A stretch of DNA of 57,134 nt from Parabacteroides sp. Marseille-P3160 (lineage in GTDB: Bacteria; Bacteroidota; Bacteroidia; Bacteroidales; Tannerellaceae): positions 2,325,148 to 2,382,281 of the forward strand of contig NZ_LT799418.1 in the NCBI RefSeq assembly GCF_900162725.1, in the 5' to 3' direction. A program made the position numbers and the translations under genes. Position 1 is the first letter of the stretch, and the number at the start of each line of letters is the position of its first letter. Shown piece by piece: positions 1 through 7,841 of this stretch. Below the pieces are notes generated by a model, which searched no databases, was not told the DNA's origin, and saw only the letters and a list, made by a program, of their open reading frames with translations.

Positions 1-575
1 CCCCGCCATTCTTTTTTCTTATACCAAAACTTTGTAGGCAGATTTACGGAATATTCACTCTGCAATAGCCGTGTTTCCTGCATAAACGATTCGTTTTCCA
101 TATTGAAAACGTCGTCCATAAGATTGTTCTTCAGCAATCGGCTCATCCATAATCCACCAACCAATAGGAACAGATAACCTGCTGACATTGTCAGGATATA
201 AAAACCTGTTGTTGCCGAAGTGGGTAATGGCAGGTCGAGTATCCACCAGTTCATAAAGAACAGGATAAAACCAATTGTCAGAAAAACATAGATTTTCGGC
301 CATGTGATTTTTTCCTCTTTAACTCCCTTAGTTCCCAGACAGGAAAGAGCAAGGAAAACTACGGCAAATAATTTGGTATAAAGAATATTGCCGAATAGTC
401 CGGCAGTCCGATCAAAGTTCAGTAGTATCTTATCAACTACCGAAATATTAATTCCCCATTCCCGCAAACCGTAATAGCAGAACCAATAAATGTTTATCAC
501 TACGAATATTATGCTTATTGCCCGCATAAATTCCATGACCTTAGCAAGTCCTCTTAAATCATCTTCTTGTTGCAT
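1..575 (-). CDS. mobC: MobC, type IV coupling protein, N-terminal part (runs off the window)
   Basis: This open frame starts at ATG 575 and continues past base 1, giving 191 residues here. Four hydrophobic segments lie at about residues 17-37, 62-80, 94-114 and 122-144, with YWFCY at 30-34, typical of the membrane-anchored N terminus of Bacteroidetes MobC/TraG coupling proteins. The family feeds relaxase-bound DNA to the type IV secretion channel using a C-terminal RecA-like ATPase domain, which lies outside the window. In CTnDOT-like elements mobC follows mobB directly; here about 4.2 kb of cargo separates them. The identification rests on the N-terminal topology and the mob context. Confidence 0.85.
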   Translation of the reverse strand, partial: MQQEDDLRGLAKVMEFMRAISIIFVVINIYWFCYYGLREWGINISVVDKILLNFDRTAGLFGNILYTKLFAVVFLALSCLGTKGVKEEKITWPKIYVFLTIGFILFFMNWWILDLPLPTSATTGFYILTMSAGYLFLLVGGLWMSRLLKNNLMDDVFNMENESFMQETRLLQSEYSVNLPTKFWYKKKEWR

Positions 576-644
576 AATCTTAAAAAATTAAATGTTTGAG
601 AAGCGAAATTAGAGAGGTTGTTCTTGTAAATAATTGATTTTATG

Positions 645-690
645 CCATGTGGTAGTTTGTGGCTTCGATTTGGCAGTGAGTGGCGTTATT
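645..690 (-). repeat. Degenerate copy of the 21-bp double repeat
   Basis: Read on the minus strand this contains ACTGCCAAATCGAAGCCAC followed by an ACTACCAC unit. The CTGCC and CTACC cores are spaced exactly 21 bp, matching the tandem repeat upstream of traA at 6756-6806. It lies between the start of mobC and the HU gene. A function as a protein-binding site is inferred. Confidence 0.6.
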
Positions 691-713
691 CATCTTTTTT
701 TATCTGATTTATC

Positions 714-738
714 TATACTATGAATTAATTATAGTATA
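714..738. promoter_or_regulatory. Inverted repeat upstream of the HU-like gene
   Basis: Arms TATACTAT and ATAGTATA are separated by 9 bases and lie 22 bases before the HU start codon. The position suits an operator or an autoregulatory site. This is inference from symmetry only. Confidence 0.4.
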
Positions 739-759
739 ACCCTTTAAAAATTAAATCAC

Positions 760-1233
760 ATGGGATTAAAGTATGTAGTAGCCAAACAGGTATTCGGGTT
801 TGACCAAACCAAAACAGAGAAGTTCGTACCAAAACAGGTTGTTACCGGACAAATATCATTCAGCAAATTATGTACGCAGGTCGGGCAGATATGCGGAGCG
901 CACCGGGGTACTGTACAGTTAGTAATAGCCGGACTGGTAGATGCGTTGGTTAATAACCTTGATGACGGCAAAAGTGTAAAGCTGGGAGAGTTCGGAACTT
1001 TCCGCCCAGCTATTCGTGCAAAGGCTTCGGATAAAGAAGAAGATGCCAACGCAAATGCAATTTACCGCCGTCGTATCATTTTCACTCCGGGAACGGCACT
1101 CAAAGATGCTATGAATAATACAAGTATTACCCGCTATTTGAAACCGGATACGGATTATACAGTGACAGGTAATAATAATGGGAATAATGATTCTGGTAAC
1201 GATGATGATGGTTTTATTGATCCTACGGCTTGA
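760..1233 (+). CDS. HU-family DNA-binding protein (HU_rel type)
   Basis: The 157-residue protein has an HU/IHF-like core at about residues 1-125: an N-terminal helical part, a GKSVKLGEFGTF beta segment and a basic arm region near YRRRIIFTP. An Asn/Gly/Asp-rich tail follows. Bacteroidetes carry many such histone-like paralogs of unknown specific role. It is the first gene of the cargo inserted between mobC and mobB, points opposite to both, and has its own strong terminator just downstream. An inverted repeat at 714-738 may regulate it. A nucleoid-associated or accessory recombination role is likely but unproven. Confidence 0.85.
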   Translation: MGLKYVVAKQVFGFDQTKTEKFVPKQVVTGQISFSKLCTQVGQICGAHRGTVQLVIAGLVDALVNNLDDGKSVKLGEFGTFRPAIRAKASDKEEDANANAIYRRRIIFTPGTALKDAMNNTSITRYLKPDTDYTVTGNNNGNNDSGNDDDGFIDPTA

Positions 1234-1250
1234 AAATTAAAAAATGCAGT

Positions 1251-1281
1251 AAAAGCGAAGTTAAATTGACTTCGCTTTTTT
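1251..1281 (+). terminator. Rho-independent terminator after the HU gene
   Basis: An 11-bp perfect stem (AAAAGCGAAGT with ACTTCGCTTTT), a 7-base loop and a T run lie 17 bases after the HU stop codon. Confidence 0.85.
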
Positions 1282-1462
1282 TATGTCCATAATATCAAAC
1301 GGTAAACAAAAATTTTCCTGTGTTTAACAGAGATATCTTTGCGTTAAACAAAAAAAAATACTTTTTACAGCACCTGAGGTTCCTACATTATTTTTGTCGA
1401 CAGCATGTAACTTAATAATCAAATAGTTCTGTGTTTATTTATGTGATGCGAAATGAAAAAAG

Positions 1463-1470
1463 TATCTTTG
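1463..1470 (+). promoter_or_regulatory. Bacteroidetes -7 box for the SMEK gene
   Basis: TATCTTTG matches the TAnnTTTG consensus and lies 24 bases before the ATG at 1495. A second match, TATCTTTG at 1334-1341, lies further upstream in the same 260-base gap. Confidence 0.6.
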
Positions 1471-1494
1471 TGCTGACTTTTAAATTTATACCAA

Positions 1495-2739
1495 ATGTTA
1501 CAGACAGGGACTTATTTTGAGAAAATAGTAGAAATGCTTAATGCTTTTCGAACAGAGGTTCATACGTGTTCCACTTTAGGATTATTGAATATAAATAAAC
1601 ATTCTGAGAATTTTATTAGGACAATTCTTAATTTGACTTATGGATATGAGTTAGAGAACTTAAATAAAGGCAAATCAAATTTTCCCGGAATTGACATAGG
1701 AGATATAGGAGAAGGAGTTGCATTTCAAATAACATCCACAAAAAAATCAGAAAAAGTAGATGACACTTTAACTACTTGCCTTAAATACAAGCATTATGAA
1801 ACATTTAAAACTATAAATATATTTGTACTCACATCTAAACAAGGATCTTACACCTTGAAAACTTCAACTGAACCTTATTTTACATTTTCCCCGGAAACTA
1901 ATATTCTTGATTTCAGTGATTTACTCAGAGATATTGAGCAAATAGAGCCGAGACGAATAAAAGCAATTTATGAGTTTGTTAGTTCTGAACTGCAAGCTAC
2001 AATTAAATTGATTAATGAAGAAGTCAGCGATAAAAGAGTACTTGTTAATATTGCAGAAGGAGCAAGCAAAAGTAATATGCCATATTATTACCGTTGGCAA
2101 TCCATTGTGTCAAATAAAAACAAGAACATCACTGTTCCTGAGATACATACTTCATTAAACACATTCCTTCCCTCAACAGTTCTAAAAAGTCAATTCTTGC
2201 CAACTCTAAATCAGGTATTTCGCACAATAAGCTCAAGCAAAGAAATATTTTATTGCAATAATATATCTGGTAGCGGGATTTCGAATTTTTTCCATGGAGA
2301 AGCGTTGTTAATAGAGAATTCATCATTAATAACTGAAAGGGTGGTTTATACTAACGACAAAATTTTAATCAACTTACTGCCTGAAATGTTATCATTAATA
2401 ACTGAAATTTTGTTCTTCTTCAAACAGTCTAAAAATAAGTTCGAGATTGATATTAAAATTTCTTTGGATTCAAATATTGATACTTATTTTCATCCAAATC
2501 AATCCTTAGTAGTTAATCAAGTACTAAATTCTTATATATTAGAATCTCCGTTTGAACTACATGAGAAACTGACTGACATTAAAACACCTACTTTAAGAGA
2601 ATTACTCCAAAAAATTATTCATGGATTTATCTGTAAACAACCTAACTTTTTAACAAATGAACCATTCTTAGCTATTGACAATGAAAAAACTGAAACTTCA
2701 ATTAACGGCATTAAGAATTGTTTGAACATAACTGATTGA
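1495..2739 (+). CDS. SMEK domain-containing protein, possible nuclease-like defence protein
   Basis: This is a 414-residue protein. Residues 1 to about 150 match my recollection of the SMEK domain: an N-terminal helical part, then FPGIDIGD (D67) and VAFQITSTKK (Q78, K83-K84). That arrangement resembles the active-site strand pair of restriction-endonuclease-like folds, although the usual spacing of E/Q-x-K is not exact. The remaining 260 residues match nothing I recognise and could be a sensor or partner domain. It has its own -7 box and is AT-rich compared with the tra genes, which suggests recent acquisition. It lies next to an AT-rich membrane-protein gene in a cargo slot of the ICE. A defence role is inference from position and the nuclease-like motif. 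Confidence 0.65.
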   Translation: MLQTGTYFEKIVEMLNAFRTEVHTCSTLGLLNINKHSENFIRTILNLTYGYELENLNKGKSNFPGIDIGDIGEGVAFQITSTKKSEKVDDTLTTCLKYKHYETFKTINIFVLTSKQGSYTLKTSTEPYFTFSPETNILDFSDLLRDIEQIEPRRIKAIYEFVSSELQATIKLINEEVSDKRVLVNIAEGASKSNMPYYYRWQSIVSNKNKNITVPEIHTSLNTFLPSTVLKSQFLPTLNQVFRTISSSKEIFYCNNISGSGISNFFHGEALLIENSSLITERVVYTNDKILINLLPEMLSLITEILFFFKQSKNKFEIDIKISLDSNIDTYFHPNQSLVVNQVLNSYILESPFELHEKLTDIKTPTLRELLQKIIHGFICKQPNFLTNEPFLAIDNEKTETSINGIKNCLNITD

Positions 2740-2751
2740 TTTGATATAATA

Positions 2752-2830
2752 CACACATCTGCCTACATACCACATACCTACGTTTCTTCTTTTTCTTGTG
2801 ATGTGGCTAGGGCATTTCTACTTTAGAGTA
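2752..2830 (-). pseudogene. Decayed copy of the mobB 3' end
   Basis: Read leftward, this piece encodes VEMP-stop-PHHKKKKKRRY...CRQM, which mirrors the intact mobB C terminus EEMPLPRRKKKKKRRYGRQM. DNA identity to 4768-4834 is roughly 75 percent with a small insertion. It sits just after the SMEK stop codon and on the far side of the membrane-protein gene from the real mobB end. It is a scar from an earlier or related mobB, probably left by recombination that brought in the cargo. Confidence 0.75.
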
Positions 2831-2886
2831 TCTCTGATTATCAGAATCGGGAATTCATCGTAGCGGTAATTTGGCAGTCAATGGCT

Positions 2887-4668
2887 TTATATAATCCTAC
2901 GGTCTCTGATATAGCCTTTCTTCGATAAGTCGATTTCAAATTTTTTATACAACTTAAATCCATCAATAGATTGCTTAAGTATATTAATCCATTTTCCATC
3001 AACTTTTTCTTCGATAGCTGATTCCAGAACAATACAAAGGTTTTCTTGAAGATTCATATATGTATCTTTCTTATTATCAGGATCATTTTTGGTAACTTTA
3101 GAACCTATTGATACAAATTTCTCAATAGCCCTTCTCATTAAGTCATCAGAAAATATTTTATCTCTAATTATGTGCAACATTTCTGCTTTCACTTCATTCA
3201 ATACAAGATTGTTTAGTTTATTTTTATTAAATAATTCATCTAAAATATCCAAAAGTCCTAAAAATGGGATTTTACACTTTGTATTTTTATATATGTGAAC
3301 TGTTTGCTTGAAAGGAAAATACAAATACTTTATTGATGCAACTTCATCTTTCGAAATATAATTAATAAATATATCTTTTTTGTAGTTAAGAATAATATTA
3401 TATAACATACATTTTATTCCATTTGAAGTTTGCAATTCCATTACCGCACATTCTAAAACATATATAACATTGAAAACTTCTTTCAATAAATGTGCTTTTC
3501 GGTTGGCTAAAAGCATTTCGGAATACTTTTTCATTTGTCGCAATGGCTCAATAACTATGTCATATTTTTCAGTCAAGGAATAATGAAGAGTCTTTGAGTA
3601 AGAAATATTTTTAGGAGCAATATCTAATATTGACTTCTTTGAGAAAGAATTATATAAGTCAATAATATATTCACAGACCCCTTCTTCATCGTGTTTAATC
3701 GCTTTGTTAAATAGTTTTTCCAGATTAATACTAAAGTCAAGATAGTTATACTTGCTAAAATTTAAAAATTGAGAAAAATCTTCTTTATGAATGTTTTCAA
3801 GTATCAAATACTCAAGACTAAACAACGACCTAATAATTGAAAATGAATATTTTTCATTTTTCTCTTTAATCGCACAGTCATAAATATCTGACAACAAAGT
3901 AGTAAGTTTAAAATACAATCGCCTATAATCCAAACTAAATTTATTTTCTTCTTTATTCTGGATATTTTGCTTAAAAAATAAAGGAATTTTAGATGTAATA
4001 ATCTCTAAACTTGTGTAGTCATAATCCTTAATACTTGTTATCCCAATTTCATATATGATATTAATTGGGTCTTTATGATAATAAGAAGAAATATTATTTT
4101 CTTCTTCAGCATAGATTTCATCAAGTATTCTATCTTCATTTATCAAACCAAAAATTGAATCTATTTTACTTCTACTGTGGGAGTTTTCTAATACGTCATT
4201 AAATGCAGGAAAAATAAAGAAAAAACTTACAATTGAAAGAACTATCGAAGATATGAATAAAAAATTAGTATATCCGTCAGCATTTGTTGCCTCTCCCAAA
4301 TAATACAATGAGTATATGAGTAATATTATAGATGATATCAAAAATGTTATAGATGCTTTTGCTTTTCTATTCTTGAGAAAATTAGAAATAGCGTATCTTC
4401 CATAATAACGATGAGATACATTAAAAGATAAAATTAAAAAAGAAAAAACTATACTAACAAACAGCCCAATTATTACAAGAACAGAATTTAGAATTTTGAT
4501 TTGGCTTTCAACTGTAGGGAAGTTAAGAGATAAAGAATCTGTGTTAAAAATGAAGAAACCTATAATAAAAAGCAGCATCAAACAGAGAAACACTTTCCAA
4601 TTAAAAAAAATATTATTCCATGGTTTTTCATGTAATAATTTATAATAATGATATTTACATCTTTCCAT
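2887..4668 (-). CDS. Membrane protein with four N-terminal helices and a large soluble domain, unknown function
   Basis: The predicted protein has 593 residues from ATG 4668. An upstream in-frame ATG at 4740 is disfavoured because a -7 box (TATATTTG, minus strand, 4698-4705) lies between the two. Four hydrophobic segments fall at about residues 22-42, 60-83, 105-125 and 134-156, and about 430 mostly helical, charged residues follow. I do not recognise the family; the membrane arrangement recalls DUF2254-like proteins only loosely. The gene is very AT-rich and lies between intact mobB and the decayed mobB end, so it is cargo rather than a transfer gene. A sensor or effector of a defence system is possible but unsupported by any motif. 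Confidence 0.7.
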   Translation of the reverse strand: MERCKYHYYKLLHEKPWNNIFFNWKVFLCLMLLFIIGFFIFNTDSLSLNFPTVESQIKILNSVLVIIGLFVSIVFSFLILSFNVSHRYYGRYAISNFLKNRKAKASITFLISSIILLIYSLYYLGEATNADGYTNFLFISSIVLSIVSFFFIFPAFNDVLENSHSRSKIDSIFGLINEDRILDEIYAEEENNISSYYHKDPINIIYEIGITSIKDYDYTSLEIITSKIPLFFKQNIQNKEENKFSLDYRRLYFKLTTLLSDIYDCAIKEKNEKYSFSIIRSLFSLEYLILENIHKEDFSQFLNFSKYNYLDFSINLEKLFNKAIKHDEEGVCEYIIDLYNSFSKKSILDIAPKNISYSKTLHYSLTEKYDIVIEPLRQMKKYSEMLLANRKAHLLKEVFNVIYVLECAVMELQTSNGIKCMLYNIILNYKKDIFINYISKDEVASIKYLYFPFKQTVHIYKNTKCKIPFLGLLDILDELFNKNKLNNLVLNEVKAEMLHIIRDKIFSDDLMRRAIEKFVSIGSKVTKNDPDNKKDTYMNLQENLCIVLESAIEEKVDGKWINILKQSIDGFKLYKKFEIDLSKKGYIRDRRII

Positions 4669-4697
4669 TGAATGAGTTTTATAAAACTGTACGTTCG

Positions 4698-4705
4698 CAA
4701 ATATA
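4698..4705 (-). promoter_or_regulatory. -7 box for the membrane-protein gene
   Basis: TATATTTG on the minus strand matches TAnnTTTG and lies 30 bases before ATG 4668. It favours that start over ATG 4740. Confidence 0.55.
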
Positions 4706-4766
4706 AGAAATATATCGCAATGAGAACTTTTATCAATCATTTTAAAATCATATTGTTATACTTACT

Positions 4767-6026
4767 TTACATCTGCCTCCCATACCTGCGTTTCTTCTTT
4801 TTCTTTCGGCGTGGTAATGGCATTTCTTCTTTAGGATGGTTCTCCGGTTCCGGATTAAGGATTGAGAAAAGCCCACCGGTTACACTATCCGAAGTGTAAC
4901 TGTTATCATGGTGTGTGCCTGGCTGAATATTATTGTAAACATCAGAAAGACGGGTGTCTTTGACTGGCTCTTGTACCTGTTCATGTTTTCCGCCATACAG
5001 GTCATTGAAAACATTAGCGGAATATTCCTTACCCAGTCGTGAACCGTTCAGGATAGTACGTGTAGTATGGTCTATAAATGTAGCACCATATATCCGTCCG
5101 TCATCATTTCGTCTGAACAGAACATCAATATCCTGCTGCCTTAGCTTCGCTCGGAACTCGCTCTCACTTTGGCTGCCCTGCTTGGCTTCCGATACCGCTT
5201 TCAGCGTATGTGCTTTCAGGTTTTTAATTTTAATACGTTCGGCAGATTTCTCCATACGCTTTTCAAGCCCGTCATAGCCGACCGACTTCCCGAATATGGA
5301 AGATTTTAACGGATTGCCGACTTTGTTGCCCTCACTATCCAATGCGGAATAAAGCAATCCCCGATACGGTTTACCTTTTGCCTCGCCTTTCAGTTCCTCT
5401 ACATTTATATTATAGATGGAAAGGACAGCTTTATATTCTCCCATACTCTGAAAGTGGTACATCGAAGCCAACGGTTTGATAACGGATGCAATCTGTTTTT
5501 TAAAATCGCCCTTTGAAGCATCGACAGGTATAAGTTCCCACCCTTCGGAACGTTTTTGTCCCTCCGCCGGATGCAGGTTATATTTGCGTTCCAAATCTTC
5601 AGTTATGGCTTTGCTGCGCTCGTGCTCTTTGTAACCGTCGATTTTCTTTCCCTCACTATCCACCCGGAGCGAAACAATATGTATATGCTCCCGCCCGATG
5701 TCCTCATGCTTAAAAATAAGGTAAGGCTGATTGCCATATCCCAATTTCTCCATGTATTCCCGTCCGATGTCCGCCAGTTGGTCGTCTGTCAGGCGGTCAT
5801 CAGGATGCGGGTTTATTGATACATGGAAAACTGGTTTTTCGGTACGGAAGTGAGCCGGGACAAACTGCATAAAATCGTTCATACATTCCGAAACATTGAA
5901 TTGTCCGTCAGTAGGTTCAAACACAAGATTACTTCCCAGAATCTTCCCCAAACCCTCGTCCACTTTCTCCTGATTGTATGCCAACGAACCATACAGGTTG
6001 CTACCGATATTTATTTTTGCGACCAT
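4767..6026 (-). CDS. mobB: MobB relaxase
   Basis: This 419-residue mobilisation nuclease should nick the ICE at oriT and remain attached to the 5' end of the transferred strand. Visible features are N-terminal tyrosines (Y12 and Y17, in NLYGSLAYN) as candidate nucleophiles, and the metal-binding segment KHEDIGREHIHIVS, giving the HxE...HxH pattern of MobP-like relaxases. The C terminus is strongly basic (RRKKKKKRRYGRQM). The start overlaps the end of mobA by 16 bases, so the two are translationally linked. Its 3' end abuts the inserted membrane-protein gene, and a decayed second copy of that end lies at 2752-2830. Confidence 0.92.
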   Translation of the reverse strand: MVAKINIGSNLYGSLAYNQEKVDEGLGKILGSNLVFEPTDGQFNVSECMNDFMQFVPAHFRTEKPVFHVSINPHPDDRLTDDQLADIGREYMEKLGYGNQPYLIFKHEDIGREHIHIVSLRVDSEGKKIDGYKEHERSKAITEDLERKYNLHPAEGQKRSEGWELIPVDASKGDFKKQIASVIKPLASMYHFQSMGEYKAVLSIYNINVEELKGEAKGKPYRGLLYSALDSEGNKVGNPLKSSIFGKSVGYDGLEKRMEKSAERIKIKNLKAHTLKAVSEAKQGSQSESEFRAKLRQQDIDVLFRRNDDGRIYGATFIDHTTRTILNGSRLGKEYSANVFNDLYGGKHEQVQEPVKDTRLSDVYNNIQPGTHHDNSYTSDSVTGGLFSILNPEPENHPKEEMPLPRRKKKKKRRYGRQM

Positions 6027-6448
6027 TGTTCCTTAAATTCTTCCGATAATTCCAGAATTTTCTTACCTGTTTCTGCTAATTCTACGGTAGCCTTTTCCAA
6101 TTTATAGAGCAAAGCGAGTGCTTTTTTCTCTGAAAAATTGCTGTGCAATTCCTTTACAACTTGGTTGTAATTCGTTCCAACGGAGCGGAATTGTGCATAA
6201 AAAGAAGTGAGTTTGGTAACATATTCCATAGCGGAACGGTCGATTTTTACCACACGAAACTCATCCCCGAATACACGGGCAGCGATAAAACGAGCCTTCG
6301 ATTGCAGCCCTGATTGCTCAAACATGGTGAGGAACCGGGCATGTTCTACTGCGGTGAAGTTTACCGAATAACGGTAATTCGCCGGATCAGTCTTGGGGTT
6401 TCTACCCCCTTTTCCCCTTTTGGGGAGATTCTTTGCATTTTCATTCAT
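6011..6448 (-). CDS. mobA: MobA, relaxosome accessory protein
   Basis: This 145-residue basic protein belongs to the CTnDOT MobA / plasmid mobilisation accessory group. The middle reads as a short DNA-binding fold (YRYSVNFTAVEHARFLTMFEQ) followed by a helical C-terminal half (residues 80-145) with the conserved FRSVGTNYNQVVKELH segment. Such proteins help the relaxase bind oriT and open the DNA. It is first in the leftward mob operon and directly downstream of the oriT-like hairpins. The KGGRNPKTDPANYR start region is basic. The assignment is firm by family resemblance and position. Confidence 0.88.
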   Translation of the reverse strand: MNENAKNLPKRGKGGRNPKTDPANYRYSVNFTAVEHARFLTMFEQSGLQSKARFIAARVFGDEFRVVKIDRSAMEYVTKLTSFYAQFRSVGTNYNQVVKELHSNFSEKKALALLYKLEKATVELAETGKKILELSEEFKEQWSQK

Positions 6449-6529
6449 ACGTCGGATTTTTTAGTGGTACAATCCGTCGTTAGGCACCCTTGCCGTCTTT
6501 ACAATCATCGCCCGAATGATTCAATCTAA

Positions 6530-6615
6530 GCAACCGACTTCGGAGGTTGCGCCCCCCGGAGGGGCAAGCATTTTTTGCAGCAAAACGGTTTCCGTGCAGC
6601 AAAAAATACAGCTTG
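6530..6615. other. Candidate oriT: three consecutive hairpins upstream of mobA
   Basis: Three inverted repeats follow one another: GCAACC/GGTTGC (6530-6550), GCCCC/GGGGC (6551-6565), and a long one with arms CAAGC plus ATTTTTTGC (6565-6578) and GCAAAAAAT plus GCTTG (6599-6615), which encloses ACGG-TTT-CCGT. They lie 80-170 bases before the mobA start, where Bacteroidetes mobilisation origins are normally found. No nic site can be assigned from sequence alone. Confidence 0.5.
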
Positions 6616-6755
6616 CTATTTGCCATGTCGCAAATAAAATCTGTCCTGAACAGGGACAAATATGAATGCGAGGTAACGAGCGAAAATGACGGTCGGATAT
6701 CTCACGACATTTCATGCAGCAAAGTTACAGGCTAAAGTAACGCACTGTATTACAA

Positions 6756-6806
6756 GCATCGACGCCACTCGCTGCCAAATCGACGCCACTCACTGCCACC
6801 TCGTAA
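6756..6806 (+). repeat. Tandem 21-bp repeat, possible centromere-like site or operator
   Basis: Two units start GACGCCACTCGCTGCCAAATC and GACGCCACTCACTGCCACCTC, in direct repeat with a 21-bp period (two helical turns). A near-identical copy of the whole double unit occurs at 8957-9006 inside traD, and related pairs occur at 645-690 and 38211-38241. It lies just upstream of the ParA/DUF3408 genes, where partition systems usually place their binding sites. Protein binding is inferred. Confidence 0.7.
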
Positions 6807-6868
6807 AAAAGTGATGATTCTGCTAATAAATAGGTTTTTATTTGCAGAGAAAATGACTGTATGAACAG

Positions 6869-7038
6869 ACAGCCGGATAGCTGTACGGATATAAAAACAT
6901 ACAATCGGCTATATGGAGATATAGCCGGATGAATAGCTAAACAAATAGCTGACTAAATAAATGACTGGCTAAACGGACAAACAGCCAAACGGCTCAACGG
7001 TCAAACGTATGGCTGAACAGCCAGACGGTTGTTCAGCC
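6869..7038 (+). promoter_or_regulatory. Multi-hairpin leader of the tra operon
   Basis: Several short inverted repeats built from AGCC/GGCT follow each other: ACAGC/GCTGT (6869-6884), CGGCTATAT/ATATAGCCG with a 4-base loop (6906-6927), AGCC/GGCT near 6982-6993, and GGCTGAAC/GTTCAGCC (7011-7038). The tract is built of degenerate repeats of about 10-12 bases. It could be an attenuator, an iteron cluster or an RNA target of a small regulator. Confidence 0.5.
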
Positions 7039-7082
7039 GGACAGAGATACAAACGATGTGTAATAATTTAAAATTTCAGACA

Positions 7083-7835
7083 ATGGAAAAGAAAACTTTG
7101 AACGTGGCTTTCAGCACCCAAAAGGGGGGAGCCGGAAAAACAACTCTTACGGTGTTGGTAGCTTCCTACCTGCACTATGTGCGTGGCTACAACATAGCCG
7201 TGATTGATTGTGACTTTCCGCAACACTCGATTGCGGAAATGCGTGAGCGTGATTTGCAAATGTCGATGGATGATGACCATTACAAGCTCATGGCTTACGA
7301 GCAGTTTTCTTCTTTAGGGAAAAAGGCTTATGAAGTTATCGAAAGTAGCCCTGAAAACGCAATGGAAGATGCACAGGATGTAATTGAAGTATTGAAACCC
7401 GACTTTGTGTTCTTCGACCTGCCCGGAACCATCAACAATCCGGCGGTTGTACATACACTTTCTCTCATGGATTACATTATTGCTCCGATCAGTGCTGACA
7501 GATTGGTACTGGAAAGCACCCTGCAATATGTGATTACGGTCAATGATGCCCTGATTACGCCCGGCAAAGCCAAAATCAAGGGGCTGTACCTACTTTGGAA
7601 TCTCGTAGATGGACGGGAGAAAACCGAACTCTACGAAGTGTATGAGGATGTGATTGATAAACTGGGGTTCCCGCTTTTCAAAACATTCCTGCCCGATAGT
7701 AAGCGGTTCCGCCGGGAGCAGTCGGTAAACCATAAAGCCCTGTTCCGCTCTACATTGTTCCCTGCGGATAGAGCATTGGTAAGGGGCAGCAACCTCGATG
7801 CCCTGATAGATGAAATGTTGGAAACTTTAAAATAA
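7083..7835 (+). CDS. traA: TraA, ParA-family ATPase
   Basis: The protein has 250 residues from ATG 7083; the frame is open upstream to a TTG at 7029, but conservation starts at MEKKTLNVAF. It has the deviant Walker A STQKGGAGKTTL (K14 to T21), a Walker B-like VFFDLPGT and the switch region of ParA/Soj proteins. These ATPases form dynamic patches on DNA or membrane and position cargo through a partner protein. It opens the tra operon directly upstream of two DUF3408 proteins with a ribbon-helix-helix-like end, and directly downstream of tandem 21-bp repeats, which together resemble a partition cassette. Its exact job in conjugation is not settled. Confidence 0.9.
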   Translation: MEKKTLNVAFSTQKGGAGKTTLTVLVASYLHYVRGYNIAVIDCDFPQHSIAEMRERDLQMSMDDDHYKLMAYEQFSSLGKKAYEVIESSPENAMEDAQDVIEVLKPDFVFFDLPGTINNPAVVHTLSLMDYIIAPISADRLVLESTLQYVITVNDALITPGKAKIKGLYLLWNLVDGREKTELYEVYEDVIDKLGFPLFKTFLPDSKRFRREQSVNHKALFRSTLFPADRALVRGSNLDALIDEMLETLK

Positions 7836-7841
7836 CAGGTT

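Larger units (their letters stand above)
6449..7082. promoter_or_regulatory. Divergent control region between mobA and traA
   Basis: These 634 bases hold no convincing gene. In order they contain the oriT-like hairpins (6530-6615), the tandem 21-bp repeat (6756-6806) and a chain of short hairpins (6869-7038) leading into traA. The mob operon leaves to the left and the tra operon to the right, so this is probably the main control centre of the element. I found no perfect TAnnTTTG box for either operon. Confidence 0.7.

Noticed and set aside
55-303. Open frame of 82 residues on the minus strand at the left edge
   Set aside because: It overlaps mobC in another frame; the mobC frame encodes clear membrane segments and YWFCY and continues past the window edge.
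4669-4740. Extended start for the membrane-protein gene at ATG 4740
   Set aside because: A -7 box lies downstream of it, so ATG 4668 is favoured.
6756-6806. The 21-bp repeats as a CRISPR array
   Set aside because: Only two adjacent units with no spacers, no cas genes anywhere in the window.
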